Shown here: piece by piece, positions 11,110-21,851 of the stretch
Layout of the letters: every line of letters begins with the position of its first letter
How positions within the stretch are numbered: the stretch's first letter is position 1
Assembly: GCA_902618195.1 (NCBI GenBank)
Contig: CACMZO010000002.1
Coordinates: 1 to 64,000 of the forward strand
Source: an uncultured SAR116 cluster alpha proteobacterium
GTDB taxonomy: Bacteria; Pseudomonadota; Alphaproteobacteria; Puniceispirillales; Marisalimonadaceae
DNA: 64,000 nt
Reading direction: 5' to 3'
Notes under the pieces: generated by a model
Databases searched by the model: none
Told to the model about the DNA's origin: nothing
Seen by the model: only the letters and a program-made list of their open reading frames with translations
Made by a program: the position numbers and the translations under genes

Positions 11110-11376
11110 TTAAGATTTTTTATATTTATCTATTAATGACTCTAGATCATGGTCAACATTTTCGTCATAACCATGTTTTGATGAAAAAAATGCTAAGGCC
11201 ATTAGACCTGAGCCAATAATAAAAGACATAACAATGCAAATTATAATAGCGAAAAATCCGTGATTGCTAATACTTATAAAATCCCAATTAAACCATAGTT
11301 TAATAGCAAAATATAATACAAGAAATAATACTGCTAAAAAAATAGATATAATTATCTTATTTTTGGTAAAAAACAT
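11110..11376 (-). CDS. Small two-TM membrane protein of unknown function
   Basis: 88 aa; two hydrophobic segments and a charged C-terminus; fills the gap between two same-strand genes. Confidence 0.7.
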   Translation of the reverse strand: MFFTKNKIIISIFLAVLFLVLYFAIKLWFNWDFISISNHGFFAIIICIVMSFIIGSGLMALAFFSSKHGYDENVDHDLESLIDKYKKS

Positions 11377-11386
11377 AAGTATAAAA

Positions 11387-12574
11387 TCAACTTTCTACCG
11401 ACAACTGATTTTCAACAAGATTATACCAGTAAGAGATACCTAATGGAATAATTTCATCGTTAAAATCATATTTTGAATTATGTAGCATACAACCACTTTT
11501 CCCTTCACCTGCTCCTAACCATATATAAGCTCCTGGCTTTTTTTCAAGCATATAAGCAAAATCTTCAGCGCCCATAGATGGTGCAAGATTATCTTTAACA
11601 GCTTTATTTTTCACTACTTTTTTTGCAACTTCAATAGCAACATCACTTTCCATCGAAGTATTAATAGTAACAGGATAACCCTCATTAATTTCAACCTTTG
11701 CAGCACAACCGTAAGCATTTGCAGTTGAATTGCAAATATCAATAAATTGTTCTTTAACTAAGGATCTTGTTTTAGGATTCAATGTTCTTATCGTTCCAAT
11801 AAAATTAGCATCTTGTGGGATAATATTAAAAGCTGTACCAGATTCTATTTTAGTAACGGAAACAACAACTGGATCAAGAGGGTTTTGTTTTCTAGAAACT
11901 ATCTGCTGTAAAGATTGTATCACGCCAGAAGTAGCAATTATTGGATCAGATGCATGATGCGGAGAAGCAGCATGACCTCCAACACCATTAATTAATACTC
12001 TGAATTGATCAAATGATGCCATTACGGGACCTTTATGAACAGCTATTTCTCCAACATCTAAACCTGGCCAGTTATGTAACCCCCAAACACTTTCCATTGG
12101 AAAATTATCAAAAAGACCATCATTGATCATTTTTAAACCACCACCGCCTCCTTCTTCAGCTGGTTGAAAAATAAAATATACTGTACCACTGAATTTTTTT
12201 TCTTTTGAAAGAATTTTTGCTGCACCAAGAAGCATAGCAACATGTCCGTCATGACCACAAGCATGCATTTTTCCTAAAAACTTTGACTTATAGTCAAAAT
12301 CATTTTCTTCTTCAATAGGGAGTGCATCCATATCAGCTCTTAAACCTATTGAACGATTACTTTTATGTTCTTGAGAGTTAGAACCTTTTAAAACTCCTAT
12401 AACACCTGTTTTTCCAATCTTATTATGAACTTCTATCCCAAATGATTTTAATTTTTCAGCAATAAACTCTGCAGTCCAATTTTCTTCATAACAAAGTTCT
12501 GGATTAGCATGAAGTTCATGTCTCCAGGTGGTAACCTCTTCATGGATCTTTTTAATGTTTTCTGAAATATTCAT
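11387..12574 (-). CDS. M20 family amidohydrolase/aminoacylase (hippurate hydrolase-like)
   Basis: GLRADMDALPIEEEN, MHACGHDGHVAMLLGAA, FQPAEEGGGGG, PSMGAEDFAYML. Confidence 0.92.
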   Translation of the reverse strand: MNISENIKKIHEEVTTWRHELHANPELCYEENWTAEFIAEKLKSFGIEVHNKIGKTGVIGVLKGSNSQEHKSNRSIGLRADMDALPIEEENDFDYKSKFLGKMHACGHDGHVAMLLGAAKILSKEKKFSGTVYFIFQPAEEGGGGGLKMINDGLFDNFPMESVWGLHNWPGLDVGEIAVHKGPVMASFDQFRVLINGVGGHAASPHHASDPIIATSGVIQSLQQIVSRKQNPLDPVVVSVTKIESGTAFNIIPQDANFIGTIRTLNPKTRSLVKEQFIDICNSTANAYGCAAKVEINEGYPVTINTSMESDVAIEVAKKVVKNKAVKDNLAPSMGAEDFAYMLEKKPGAYIWLGAGEGKSGCMLHNSKYDFNDEIIPLGISYWYNLVENQLSVES

Positions 12575-12644
12575 TGTTTAATAATGTGTTTGAGTATAAT
12601 GATTAAAAGCTAAAAAACAAATGTTTCTATAGATAAATATTAAA

Positions 12645-13901
12645 ATGAAAAATCCAAGCACATTAACTCAAAAAATGTTATTTGTCTTTTTGCCATTTTC
12701 AGCTGGTTACTTTTTGTCATATGTTTACAGATCTACTAATGCAATTTTAGCTCCATATCTTAACCAAGACTTAGGAATTAATGCGGAACAACTTGGCCTA
12801 ATTACTTCAGTTTATTTTTTAACATTTGCTTTATTTCAATTACCATTAGGAATTCTACTTGATAAATTTGGAGCAAGAAAAGTACAAACCGTTTTGTTTG
12901 TTATAGCATCATTAGGTGCATCATTATTTGCATTAGGTGATTCTGTATTTTCTTTAACGGTAGGAAGAGGTTTAATAGGCTTAGGCGTTTCTGGTGCTCT
13001 AATGGGTGCTTTTAAAGCGATGTCTATTTGGTTTCCAAAAGAACGACTAAGTTTATTAGTTGCACTATTTTTAGCTGTAGGAGGATTAGGTGCAATCTCA
13101 GCGTCATCACCTTTAGAATATCTACTTCAAATAACCGATTGGAGAACTATTTATTTTGCTTTATCTTTAATAACCTTAATAGTTGGTTTTTTAATTTTTA
13201 TAATTGTGCCAGAAAAAAAAATCACATATGAAAAAGAAGAACCAGTATTAAAAGTTCTTAAAATAATTTACACTAACTATCATTTTTGGAGAGCTGGCCC
13301 TTTAGCAGGTTTGGTAGGTGGAACAACAATGGCAATTCAAGGCTTATGGGCAGGGCCTTGGCTTGCTGATGTTGGAAAATTTAGTCAAACAGAAATAGCT
13401 GAAATCCTTTTTTTATTTACAATATTTATGACAATTGGAATAATACTTATGGGTATCATATCAGACAATTTAAGACGAAAAAATATTTCAACAATTACTG
13501 TCATGGTTGGAATGATAATTATATTAATTATCCCAACTGCGGTTATAACTTTTGGGCTACTTCCAAAAGCAATATGGCCTTGGGTTTTATTTAGCTTAAC
13601 CTCTTTTTGTGCAACATTATCATATTCAGGATTAAGTGACTACTTTCCATTGAATTACGCAGGAAGAGTCTCAACAGCTGTGAATTTAATAACATTTATG
13701 GTTGCCTTTATTGCTCAATATGCGATGGGAGCGATAATGCAATTTATTGAGCCAGGAAAAATGACTGGCTACTCATTATTCTCTTACCAGGTAAGCTTTG
13801 GTGTTTTTCTTGGGTTAATAATAATTTTACTAATCAATTATTTTATAATGACTTATTTTAAAAATACTATGGATAATATCTCTGGCATTCCCAAAGAGTA
13901 G
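12645..13901 (+). CDS. Major facilitator superfamily transporter
   Basis: 418 aa, about 12 hydrophobic segments, LLDKFGARKV loop 2-3 motif. Confidence 0.88.
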   Translation: MKNPSTLTQKMLFVFLPFSAGYFLSYVYRSTNAILAPYLNQDLGINAEQLGLITSVYFLTFALFQLPLGILLDKFGARKVQTVLFVIASLGASLFALGDSVFSLTVGRGLIGLGVSGALMGAFKAMSIWFPKERLSLLVALFLAVGGLGAISASSPLEYLLQITDWRTIYFALSLITLIVGFLIFIIVPEKKITYEKEEPVLKVLKIIYTNYHFWRAGPLAGLVGGTTMAIQGLWAGPWLADVGKFSQTEIAEILFLFTIFMTIGIILMGIISDNLRRKNISTITVMVGMIIILIIPTAVITFGLLPKAIWPWVLFSLTSFCATLSYSGLSDYFPLNYAGRVSTAVNLITFMVAFIAQYAMGAIMQFIEPGKMTGYSLFSYQVSFGVFLGLIIILLINYFIMTYFKNTMDNISGIPKE

Positions 13902-14460
13902 GGTGATCTGATGGTTTTAAAATAAACCTATCATGTAATCTAAAATCTCCATCTTGCCAAAATTCAAACTCATTTGGTGTAATTTTGAATCCACCCCAAT
14001 GCTTTGGTCGTGGTACATTCTCATCAAATTTATTTTTGAATTCTTCAACTCTTTTTAATAAAGTCTCTCTATTTTTTAACGGTTGTGATTGAATAGAAGC
14101 CCAAGCACCTATTCTACTACCTAATGACCGACTTTCAAAATATTTATCTGATACTTTTTCGGGAATTTTATCAATTTCACCGACAACCCTTACTTGACGA
14201 TTTAAAGACTTCCAATAGAAACATATTGCAACTTTACCTGTTTCAAAAATTTCTTTAGATTTTCTACTTTCATAATTTGTATAAAAAACAAAGTTTCTAT
14301 TAATAATATCTTTCAATAAAACTGTTCTTACAGATGGAAATCCGTTTTTGGACACAGTAGCTATTTGCATAGCGTTAGGATCTCTAATTTCTTTATCCTG
14401 TGCCTGTTTAAACCATTTTTGAAATAATTCGATTGGGTCTATTTTTTTATCTAATTCCAT
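13867..14460 (-). CDS. pdxH: Pyridoxamine 5'-phosphate oxidase
   Basis: MQIATVSKNGFPSVRTVLLKDI, FYWKSLNRQVRVVGEI, PRPKHWGGFKITPNEFEFWQDGDFRLHDRF. Confidence 0.95.
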   Translation of the reverse strand: MELDKKIDPIELFQKWFKQAQDKEIRDPNAMQIATVSKNGFPSVRTVLLKDIINRNFVFYTNYESRKSKEIFETGKVAICFYWKSLNRQVRVVGEIDKIPEKVSDKYFESRSLGSRIGAWASIQSQPLKNRETLLKRVEEFKNKFDENVPRPKHWGGFKITPNEFEFWQDGDFRLHDRFILKPSDHPTLWECQRYYP

Positions 14461-14530
14461 AATTTATTATGTTCAAATTTTTGCCATATTTGTGAATATT
14501 ATATAGTCTAAATTAAAAGGAATTAAAGTA

Positions 14531-15058
14531 ATGAAATTTATATTTAGTATTTTATTTATATTTTTATCTTCTGTTAGCTTCTCAAAAACTATAACTACGT
14601 TAACAAACGGATATGTAGAAACTGTAGAAGTTTTAAAAAAATATGTAACTCAGAATATACCTAAAAGAGAAAAAGTGTGCGAGATTAAAAGAGTTCCTGC
14701 ACAAAAAGCTTCTCAAGGATTTGGCGCTGATAATTTAATTGGAGCTTTAATTGGAGGTGCAATTGGAAATAAAATTGGTGAAGGTGGTGGAAAACAGGGA
14801 TCTACTGCTATAGGCGCCTTGATCGGTTCAGAAATAGTAAGAAATGATAAACAGGCTAGAGCAAGCAACAATGAATTTGTTGAAAAAGAAGTCTGTAGAA
14901 TTCAAAATATTACATATACAGAGACATCCGAGCAAATAACGGGTTACAAATTGAATATTGATATTGACGGTCAAGTTTTAGAATTCATAAGCAATAAGTC
15001 TTACAATCCTGGTGATATAATAGGGATTAGAAAAAAAATTATTTATTCTATAGATTAA
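14531..15058 (+). CDS. Secreted glycine-zipper 2TM-domain protein (17 kDa surface antigen-like)
   Basis: Signal peptide, then LIGALIGGAIGNKIGEGGGKQGSTAIGALIGSEI. Confidence 0.75.
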   Translation: MKFIFSILFIFLSSVSFSKTITTLTNGYVETVEVLKKYVTQNIPKREKVCEIKRVPAQKASQGFGADNLIGALIGGAIGNKIGEGGGKQGSTAIGALIGSEIVRNDKQARASNNEFVEKEVCRIQNITYTETSEQITGYKLNIDIDGQVLEFISNKSYNPGDIIGIRKKIIYSID

Positions 15059-15130
15059 TTTAAATAATTTTATCTGTTTAAATTAATAATAATCTATTAT
15101 AGTAAATAAACTTATACAAAGTGTATCTAT

Positions 15131-15943
15131 ATGAATAATTTAATGAAAGATAAACGTGGCTTAGTCATGGGAGTTGCTAATGACAAGTCCATTGGTTGGG
15201 GAATTGCTAAAGCTATTGCCAATCAAGGAGGGGAGCTTGCATTCACTTATCAAGGTGAGGCACTAAAAAAAAGAGTTATTCCATTAGCAGATAGCGTAAA
15301 TTCTGATATAGTTCTTCCCTGCGATGTCTCAAACGATGAAGATATAGATGATACTTTTAATGAGCTAAAAAAAAAATGGCCTAAAATTGATTTCCTAGTT
15401 CATGCTATTGCTTTTTCAGATAAAGATGAGCTCAAAGGTGAATATATCGATACATCAAGGGAAAATTTTTTAAATACTATGGATATTTCAGTATATTCAT
15501 TTACAGCAATTGCTCGACGAGCATCTATAATGATGCCTGATGGTGGATCATTATTAACTTTAAGTTATTATGGTGCTGAAAAAGTTATGCCACATTACAA
15601 CGTTATGGGGTTAGCTAAATCTGCTCTTGAAGCTTCTGTTAGATACTTAGCTACGGATTTAGGTAAAGATAAAATTAGAGTTAATAGTATATCTGCAGGG
15701 CCAATTAAAACTCTTGCAGCAAGTGGAATTGGAGATTTTAGATATATTTTAAAATGGAATGAATATAATTCACCAATGAAAAGAAATGTTACATTAGACG
15801 ATGTAGGTGGAAGTGCTGTATACCTGCTTTCCGACATGTCAACAGGTGTATCTGGTGAAACTCATCATGTAGATTGCGGTTATCATGTTGTAGGAATGAA
15901 AGCAATTGATGCTCCAGATATGACAGCTCCTAAGAATAATTGA
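15131..15943 (+). CDS. fabI: Enoyl-[acyl-carrier-protein] reductase (NADH)
   Basis: [61 protein letters not shown] (Y-x6-K). Confidence 0.95.
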   Translation: MNNLMKDKRGLVMGVANDKSIGWGIAKAIANQGGELAFTYQGEALKKRVIPLADSVNSDIVLPCDVSNDEDIDDTFNELKKKWPKIDFLVHAIAFSDKDELKGEYIDTSRENFLNTMDISVYSFTAIARRASIMMPDGGSLLTLSYYGAEKVMPHYNVMGLAKSALEASVRYLATDLGKDKIRVNSISAGPIKTLAASGIGDFRYILKWNEYNSPMKRNVTLDDVGGSAVYLLSDMSTGVSGETHHVDCGYHVVGMKAIDAPDMTAPKNN

Positions 15944-15947
15944 TATA

Positions 15948-17042
15948 ATGTCATATAACTCATTTGGTAATTTATTTAGATTTACAAGCTATGGTGAAAG
16001 CCATGGACCTGCTATTGGATGCATAGTAGATGGAGTTCCACCAAACATTAGCCTCAATGAAAAAGATATCCAAAAACTTCTTGATAGGAGGAAACCTGGG
16101 CAATCAAAATTTGTAAGCCAAAGGAAAGAAAGTGATAAAGTCGAAATTCTTTCAGGTGTTTTTGAAAGTAAAACAACTGGTCATCCTATTGCATTAAATA
16201 TAAAAAATGAAGATCAAAGAAGTAAAGATTATAACGAAATTGCTAATAAATTTAGACCAAGTCATGCTGATATAACATACCACGAAAAATACAAAATTCG
16301 AGATTATAGAGGTGGTGGAAGATCAAGTGCAAGAGAAACAGCAGTAAGAGTTGCAGCTGGAGCAATTGCTTTTAAAATACTAGAAGAACGTTTTCCAAAA
16401 CTATTCATTAAAGCTAGTGTAATTCAAATAGGAGAACATAAAATTAACAAAGACAATTTTTCATGGAATGAAGTAGATAATAACCCATTTTTTTGTGCAG
16501 ATAAAGAGACTGTATCAATTTGGGAAAAAAGTTTAAATTCATTAAGAAAAAGTGGAAATAGTACTGGTGCAATTATAGAAATTATAGCTGAAAATGTTCC
16601 AAAGGGTATTGGAAGTCCTATTTATAAAAAACTTGATTCTCAAATTGCAGAAGGATTAATGTCTATAAATGCTGTAAAAGGGGTAGAAATAGGATCTGGC
16701 TTCAAGTCAGCTTCATCTACTGGGAGTCAAAATAATGATGAAATATTTCCAGATAATGATGGTGGATATATTTTTAATTCAAATAACGCAGGTGGAATTT
16801 TAGGTGGAATTTCAACAGGTCAACCAATAGTCGCTAACTTCGCTGTAAAGCCAACAAGTTCTATATTAATAGAAAAAAATTCGGTTGATGTTGAAAATCA
16901 AAAAACAAAAATTATTACTAAAGGCAGACATGATCCTTGTGTCGGAATTAGGGCTGTACCAATAGCAGAAGCTATGATGGCTATTATATTAGTAGATCAA
17001 ATTATGATGCATGATGCACAAATTGGTTCTTTAGCTAAATAA
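15948..17042 (+). CDS. aroC: Chorismate synthase
   Basis: [61 protein letters not shown]. Confidence 0.97.
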   Translation: MSYNSFGNLFRFTSYGESHGPAIGCIVDGVPPNISLNEKDIQKLLDRRKPGQSKFVSQRKESDKVEILSGVFESKTTGHPIALNIKNEDQRSKDYNEIANKFRPSHADITYHEKYKIRDYRGGGRSSARETAVRVAAGAIAFKILEERFPKLFIKASVIQIGEHKINKDNFSWNEVDNNPFFCADKETVSIWEKSLNSLRKSGNSTGAIIEIIAENVPKGIGSPIYKKLDSQIAEGLMSINAVKGVEIGSGFKSASSTGSQNNDEIFPDNDGGYIFNSNNAGGILGGISTGQPIVANFAVKPTSSILIEKNSVDVENQKTKIITKGRHDPCVGIRAVPIAEAMMAIILVDQIMMHDAQIGSLAK

Positions 17043-17051
17043 ATTTTCAAA

Positions 17052-17741
17052 TTACTTTTGACCATAAATTAGAAATTCTTTGTTGCCTTTTGGCCCAAGT
17101 ATAGGACTGTCAATAATACCTTTTATACTTAATTCAATTTCATTTTCAAAAAAAGCTGTTATATCATCCACAACCATCTGATGGTGTTCAGCATTGTTTA
17201 CAACACCTCCTTTTCCTAAAAGGTCTTTTCCAATTTCAAATTGTGGCTTAATTAAACTTATGATCCAGCCATTTTTTTTTAAGAATTTAATATTTGGTTT
17301 AATGACTTTTTTCAATGATATAAATGACACATCACAAACAATAGCATCTAACTCATTCCTAATAATATCACTATCTAAATACCTTGCATTTGTTTTTTCT
17401 AGCACCTCTACACGAGCGTTATTTCTTAAATTCCAATCTAATTGTCCATAACCAACGTCCACACTATAAACTTTTCTTGCTCCTTTTTTAATTAACACAT
17501 CTGTAAAACCTCCTGTACTAGAACCTATATCCATTGCTATTATGCCAGTACAATCAACTTCAAAATCATTTATAGCTTTATCTAATTTGTAGCCTCCACG
17601 TGAAACCCACATTTTATCTTTTTGTTTTAAAATTAAATTGCAATTTATTTCGACTTTAGTCCCTGGTTTATCAATCCTTTGTGAATCAATAAATACATTA
17701 CCTGATAAAATTAGTCCGATTGCTTCTTGTCTGCTTTTCAC
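17052..17741 (-). CDS. tlyA: TlyA family S4-domain rRNA methyltransferase/hemolysin A-like; true start probably upstream (ATA at 17784-17786 or ATT at 17769-17771)
   Basis: WVSRGGYKLDKAINDFEVDCTGIIAMDIGSSTGGFTDVLIKKGA; in-frame upstream codons encode RVRIDKLLFDKSLVKSRQEA, the expected S4 start. Confidence 0.93.
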   Translation of the reverse strand: MKSRQEAIGLILSGNVFIDSQRIDKPGTKVEINCNLILKQKDKMWVSRGGYKLDKAINDFEVDCTGIIAMDIGSSTGGFTDVLIKKGARKVYSVDVGYGQLDWNLRNNARVEVLEKTNARYLDSDIIRNELDAIVCDVSFISLKKVIKPNIKFLKKNGWIISLIKPQFEIGKDLLGKGGVVNNAEHHQMVVDDITAFFENEIELSIKGIIDSPILGPKGNKEFLIYGQK

Positions 17742-17778
17742 AAGACTTTTATCAAAGAGTAATTTATCAATACGAACT

Positions 17779-19731
17779 CTAGTTATTTTTATAACCTTTT
17801 TTGATCTCTAAATTTAATTTAATTTTTTGAGATTCTACATCTAATTTAATTTTATTATATATACCATTTATATCTAAGTTAGCTTCTATCAATTGTTCAT
17901 TTTGAGAGGCATGTTCTTGAAATAAATCTGGTAAATTTAAAGTTCTGATTGTTTTAGAATTTGTATTTAATAAATTACTTGAAGTAATAATATTTAAGCA
18001 ATGAGAGGAAAATCCACCTCGTGATCCCTCTTCAACTATAAATAAAATTTTATGATTTTTATAAAGATTTAATAAAAGATCTTCATCAATTGGCTTTGCA
18101 AATCTGGCATCCGCTACAGTTATATCATATCCTTCAGATTCAAGTTTTTTTGAAACTTCTAATGCTGTTTCTAATAAAGTTCCAATAGATAAAATAGCTA
18201 TATCTGTTCCTTCTTTTATTATTCTTCCTTTTCCAATTGGAAGTTTTAAGAGCTTTTTTGAAATTTCCATTCCTGTAGCTTCGCCTCTTGGATATCTACA
18301 AAATATTGGTCCAGAATTATATAAAGATGATGTATAAACCATGTCTTTTAATTCGTTTTCATCGCTTGGAGCCATAACAACAACATTTGGCAAACATAGT
18401 AAATAAGCTAGGTCAAAAGCCCCAGCATGAGTAGATCCATCTGCACCAACTAAGCCTGCTCTATCTAACATAAATTTTACAGGTAATTTTTGTATTACTA
18501 CATCATGAATAACTTGATCATAAGCTCTTTGAAGAAAAGTAGAGTAAATTGCAACAAAAGGTTGTATGCCTTGGGAAGCAAGTCCAGCTGCAAATGTAAC
18601 AGCATGTTGCTCAGCTATACCAACATCAAAAAATCTATTTTCAAATTTTTCTTTAAATTTATTAAGACCTGTGCCTGATGGCATGGCAGCTGTAATTGCT
18701 GTTATTTTTTCATTGTTTTCTGCGATATTACATAGTGTATCTGCAAAAACTTCAGTATAAGTTGGTACATTTGAAGATGATTTAATAGAATTTCCAGTTA
18801 CAACATTAAATTTTGAAACAGCATGATATTTTTCATCCGAAACTTTTGAAAAAGGATGACCTTTCCCTTTTTCAGTGACAACGTGAAGTAGAATAGGTCC
18901 ATGTCTAGATCCATCATTTAAATTTTTTAAAACTTTAACTAAAGTCTCAACATCATGACCATCTATAGGGCCTAAATAAAACATCCCCATTTGGCTAAAG
19001 AATGTATTGTCCTGTGTTAAAATATTTCTAGCTATATCCTCAGCTTTTTTTGCTGTTTGACTAATCTGCTGAGGAAAAATTTCGACCATTTTTTTTGCGA
19101 TTTCTCTAACAGAATTAAAGGGTTCACTAGACACTATTTTAGACAAATAATTACTTAAAGCACCAACTGCAGGAGCTATTGACATCCTATTATCATTTAA
19201 AATGATAATCATATCGCTATCTAATATACCTGCATTATTCATACCTTCATATGCCAATCCAGCACTCATAGCTCCATCACCAATTACAGCAATAACTTTA
19301 TTTTTTTCTTTTTTAATATCTCTAGCTACAGCCATTCCTAATCCAGCAGAAATAGATGTTGAGGAGTGCCCAGCACCAAAATGATCATGTATTGATTCAC
19401 TTCTTTTAAGAAAACCAGAGATACCATCTTTTTGTCTTAAAGTATGAAGATCTTTTCTTCTACCAGTTAAAATTTTATGTGGATAAGCTTGATGTCCTAC
19501 ATCCCAAATCAATTTATCTTTTGGAGAATTAAATACAAAATGAAGCGCTACAGTTAACTCAACCACACCCAAACCAGCTCCTAAATGGCCACCAGTTTTT
19601 GATACAATCTCTATTAATTCCTCTCTCAACTCTGTAGATAAAATTTTTAAATCCTCAATATTAAGACTTTTTAAATCTTCAGGAGAGTTTATTCTTTCTA
19701 AGAATAATTTTTTCTTTTTTTTGTCTAACAT
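17779..19731 (-). CDS. dxs: 1-deoxy-D-xylulose-5-phosphate synthase
   Basis: 650 aa; TGGHLGAGLGVVELTVALHFVF, AVIGDGAMSAGLAYEGMNNAG, FDVGIAEQHAVTFAAGLA. Confidence 0.97.
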   Translation of the reverse strand: MLDKKKKKLFLERINSPEDLKSLNIEDLKILSTELREELIEIVSKTGGHLGAGLGVVELTVALHFVFNSPKDKLIWDVGHQAYPHKILTGRRKDLHTLRQKDGISGFLKRSESIHDHFGAGHSSTSISAGLGMAVARDIKKEKNKVIAVIGDGAMSAGLAYEGMNNAGILDSDMIIILNDNRMSIAPAVGALSNYLSKIVSSEPFNSVREIAKKMVEIFPQQISQTAKKAEDIARNILTQDNTFFSQMGMFYLGPIDGHDVETLVKVLKNLNDGSRHGPILLHVVTEKGKGHPFSKVSDEKYHAVSKFNVVTGNSIKSSSNVPTYTEVFADTLCNIAENNEKITAITAAMPSGTGLNKFKEKFENRFFDVGIAEQHAVTFAAGLASQGIQPFVAIYSTFLQRAYDQVIHDVVIQKLPVKFMLDRAGLVGADGSTHAGAFDLAYLLCLPNVVVMAPSDENELKDMVYTSSLYNSGPIFCRYPRGEATGMEISKKLLKLPIGKGRIIKEGTDIAILSIGTLLETALEVSKKLESEGYDITVADARFAKPIDEDLLLNLYKNHKILFIVEEGSRGGFSSHCLNIITSSNLLNTNSKTIRTLNLPDLFQEHASQNEQLIEANLDINGIYNKIKLDVESQKIKLNLEIKKGYKNN

Positions 19732-19735
19732 TATT

Positions 19736-20662
19736 TTAATGGCTTCTTTTAACTATGTAATCTGCTAGTAATACAAGATTTTTTGCGTGATTACCAAAAA
19801 TATTTAAAGATTCTATTGATTTTTCTAGACTATCATTCATTTTTTGTATCGATTTTTCTTCACCATAGTAATTTACAAAGTTTGGCGTTTCGTTAGATTG
19901 ATCTTGATGAATAGGCTTACCAAGCTCTTTTGAATTACTATTGAGATCTAGTAAATCATCTTTAATTTGAAAAGCCAATCCCAAGTTTCTGGAGAAATTT
20001 TGTAGTTTTATTATTTGATCATCTTTTGCATTACAGATTATTGAACTTAGGGTCGCACAGCATTCTAAAAGAGATCCTGTTTTCTTTTGTTGAATCCAAA
20101 GTATATTATTCTCACTTAAATCATTGTGTGTAAAATCTATATCTGCTTGTTGTCCTCCAACCATACCACAAAAACCAATAGATTTTGATAACTCAAAAAC
20201 TAATTGTGACATTTTATCTCTATTTTTAAAGTTTCTTGGATTTGAAATTAATTCAAAACCCCAACTTTGAAGTGCATCTCCGGCTAATATTGCAGTAGCC
20301 TCATCAAACTTTTTATGTGTTGATTTTTTCCCTCGTCTATAATCAGAATTATCCATGGCTGGCAAATCATCATGAATTAATGAATATGTGTGTATGGCTT
20401 CTATAGCTGAGGCTATAACAATTAGTTCATCCTTTTTTTTTTTATTAAAAGTTAAATTATTAATGTTTGAAACAACTTTACCAACTTCAATTACAAGAAA
20501 ACTTCTAATTTTTTTTCCACTTCCTAATACAGAATACTTTATAGCTTGTATAAGTTTCTTGTTTAAACCTTCATTTCTAGGTAAATTTTTTTTTATAAAA
20601 GAATCTACTTCTTCACTATTTTTTAACAATGTATTTTGGAAGTTTTTAATTTTTAAGTTCAC
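19736..20662 (-). CDS. ispA: Polyprenyl (farnesyl/geranylgeranyl) diphosphate synthase
   Basis: [45 protein letters not shown] and [12 protein letters not shown] start overlapping the xseB stop. Confidence 0.92.
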   Translation of the reverse strand: MNLKIKNFQNTLLKNSEEVDSFIKKNLPRNEGLNKKLIQAIKYSVLGSGKKIRSFLVIEVGKVVSNINNLTFNKKKKDELIVIASAIEAIHTYSLIHDDLPAMDNSDYRRGKKSTHKKFDEATAILAGDALQSWGFELISNPRNFKNRDKMSQLVFELSKSIGFCGMVGGQQADIDFTHNDLSENNILWIQQKKTGSLLECCATLSSIICNAKDDQIIKLQNFSRNLGLAFQIKDDLLDLNSNSKELGKPIHQDQSNETPNFVNYYGEEKSIQKMNDSLEKSIESLNIFGNHAKNLVLLADYIVKRSH

Positions 20663-20886
20663 TCATCTAAACTTTGTTTAAGATTGTTCTTTTTATTTTC
20701 TTTTTCTTCTATCTCTTCAACTTTAAGTTTGGCTTCATTTAATCTTTTTTCACATTGATCTTTTAAAATTGATCCTTTCTCATAAGCTTTGATGGCATCA
20801 TCAAGAGAAATATCTCCTTTTTCAAGATTAACTACAATTTCTTCTAGCTCCTTTAAAGCCTCTTCAAATGATAATTCTTTATTCAT
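20659..20886 (-). CDS. xseB: Exodeoxyribonuclease VII small subunit
   Basis: [52 protein letters not shown]; the longer ORF to 20931 is probably over-extended. Confidence 0.92.
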   Translation of the reverse strand: MNKELSFEEALKELEEIVVNLEKGDISLDDAIKAYEKGSILKDQCEKRLNEAKLKVEEIEEKENKKNNLKQSLDE

Positions 20887-20914
20887 TTTGTACCTTAAAT
20901 TACGATAAATAATT

Positions 20915-21829
20915 TTATCTAGAGGTGTCAATTATTATATGATTTAAACTTTCTTGAATTTGTTTAAACATGCAATCTTCAAACCCTGAATGAGACCCCT
21001 CTTCTACAAGTCTTAAATTTGATGCCAACCAATTTTTTGATAATTTATAAGCATTGATAGGCGGACAAATTATATCATGCCTTCCTTGTATAATGTCACA
21101 TGGAATTTTACTAACTTTATTTATATTTTTTAAAATAAAACCATCCTTTATAAAACAATTATTTATAAAGTAATGTGCTTCAATTCTTGCGATTGCTAAT
21201 GATTGTTCTCCAGACATATTTCTTTCAACATATTTTAATGTAGAACATGAACTTTCATAGGAATTCCATTTTGATGCTAAATCATGAACAATTTTTAAAT
21301 TAGATTGATTAAGATTTTTGTAATACCATTTCAAAATATCATTCTGTTCTTTTAAAGATATTTTTCTAGTAAAGTTATTATGTGCTTCAGGAAAAAAACT
21401 TTTCATTCCATATAAAAACCAATCAATCTCCTTCTTTGTTCCTAAAAATATACCTCGTAATATAAAACCTAAACAACAATTTGGGTTTTCTATCCCATAT
21501 AAGATAGCTAGTGTACTTCCCCAGGACCCTCCAAAAATAAACCATTTATCAATTTCTAAATATTTTCTTAATTTTTCAATATCTTTAATTAATTCGTTAG
21601 TATTGTTGTCTCTTAATTCAGCTAAAGGTAAACTTTTACCAGCACCTCTTTGATCAAAAAAAATAACTCTATGAGTTTTTATACTAAATAACTTTCTATG
21701 AAAAGATGAAAAACCAGCGCCTGGGCCTCCATGTAAAAACAAAATAGGAATGCCATTTGGATTACCGAATTCTTCATAATATATTTTATGAATATTACTG
21801 ACTTTTAAGTGACCTTTGTTAAAAGTCAA
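20915..21829 (-). CDS. pip: Proline iminopeptidase (alpha/beta hydrolase)
   Basis: [49 protein letters not shown]. Confidence 0.93.
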   Translation of the reverse strand: MTFNKGHLKVSNIHKIYYEEFGNPNGIPILFLHGGPGAGFSSFHRKLFSIKTHRVIFFDQRGAGKSLPLAELRDNNTNELIKDIEKLRKYLEIDKWFIFGGSWGSTLAILYGIENPNCCLGFILRGIFLGTKKEIDWFLYGMKSFFPEAHNNFTRKISLKEQNDILKWYYKNLNQSNLKIVHDLASKWNSYESSCSTLKYVERNMSGEQSLAIARIEAHYFINNCFIKDGFILKNINKVSKIPCDIIQGRHDIICPPINAYKLSKNWLASNLRLVEEGSHSGFEDCMFKQIQESLNHIIIDTSR

Positions 21830-21851
21830 AACGAGACCTTACTTAATTCAC

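Noticed and set aside
18490-18760. Overlapping plus-strand ORFs of 62 and 64 aa inside dxs
   Set aside because: Antisense shadows of a strongly conserved gene; no recognisable domains or ribosome-binding context.
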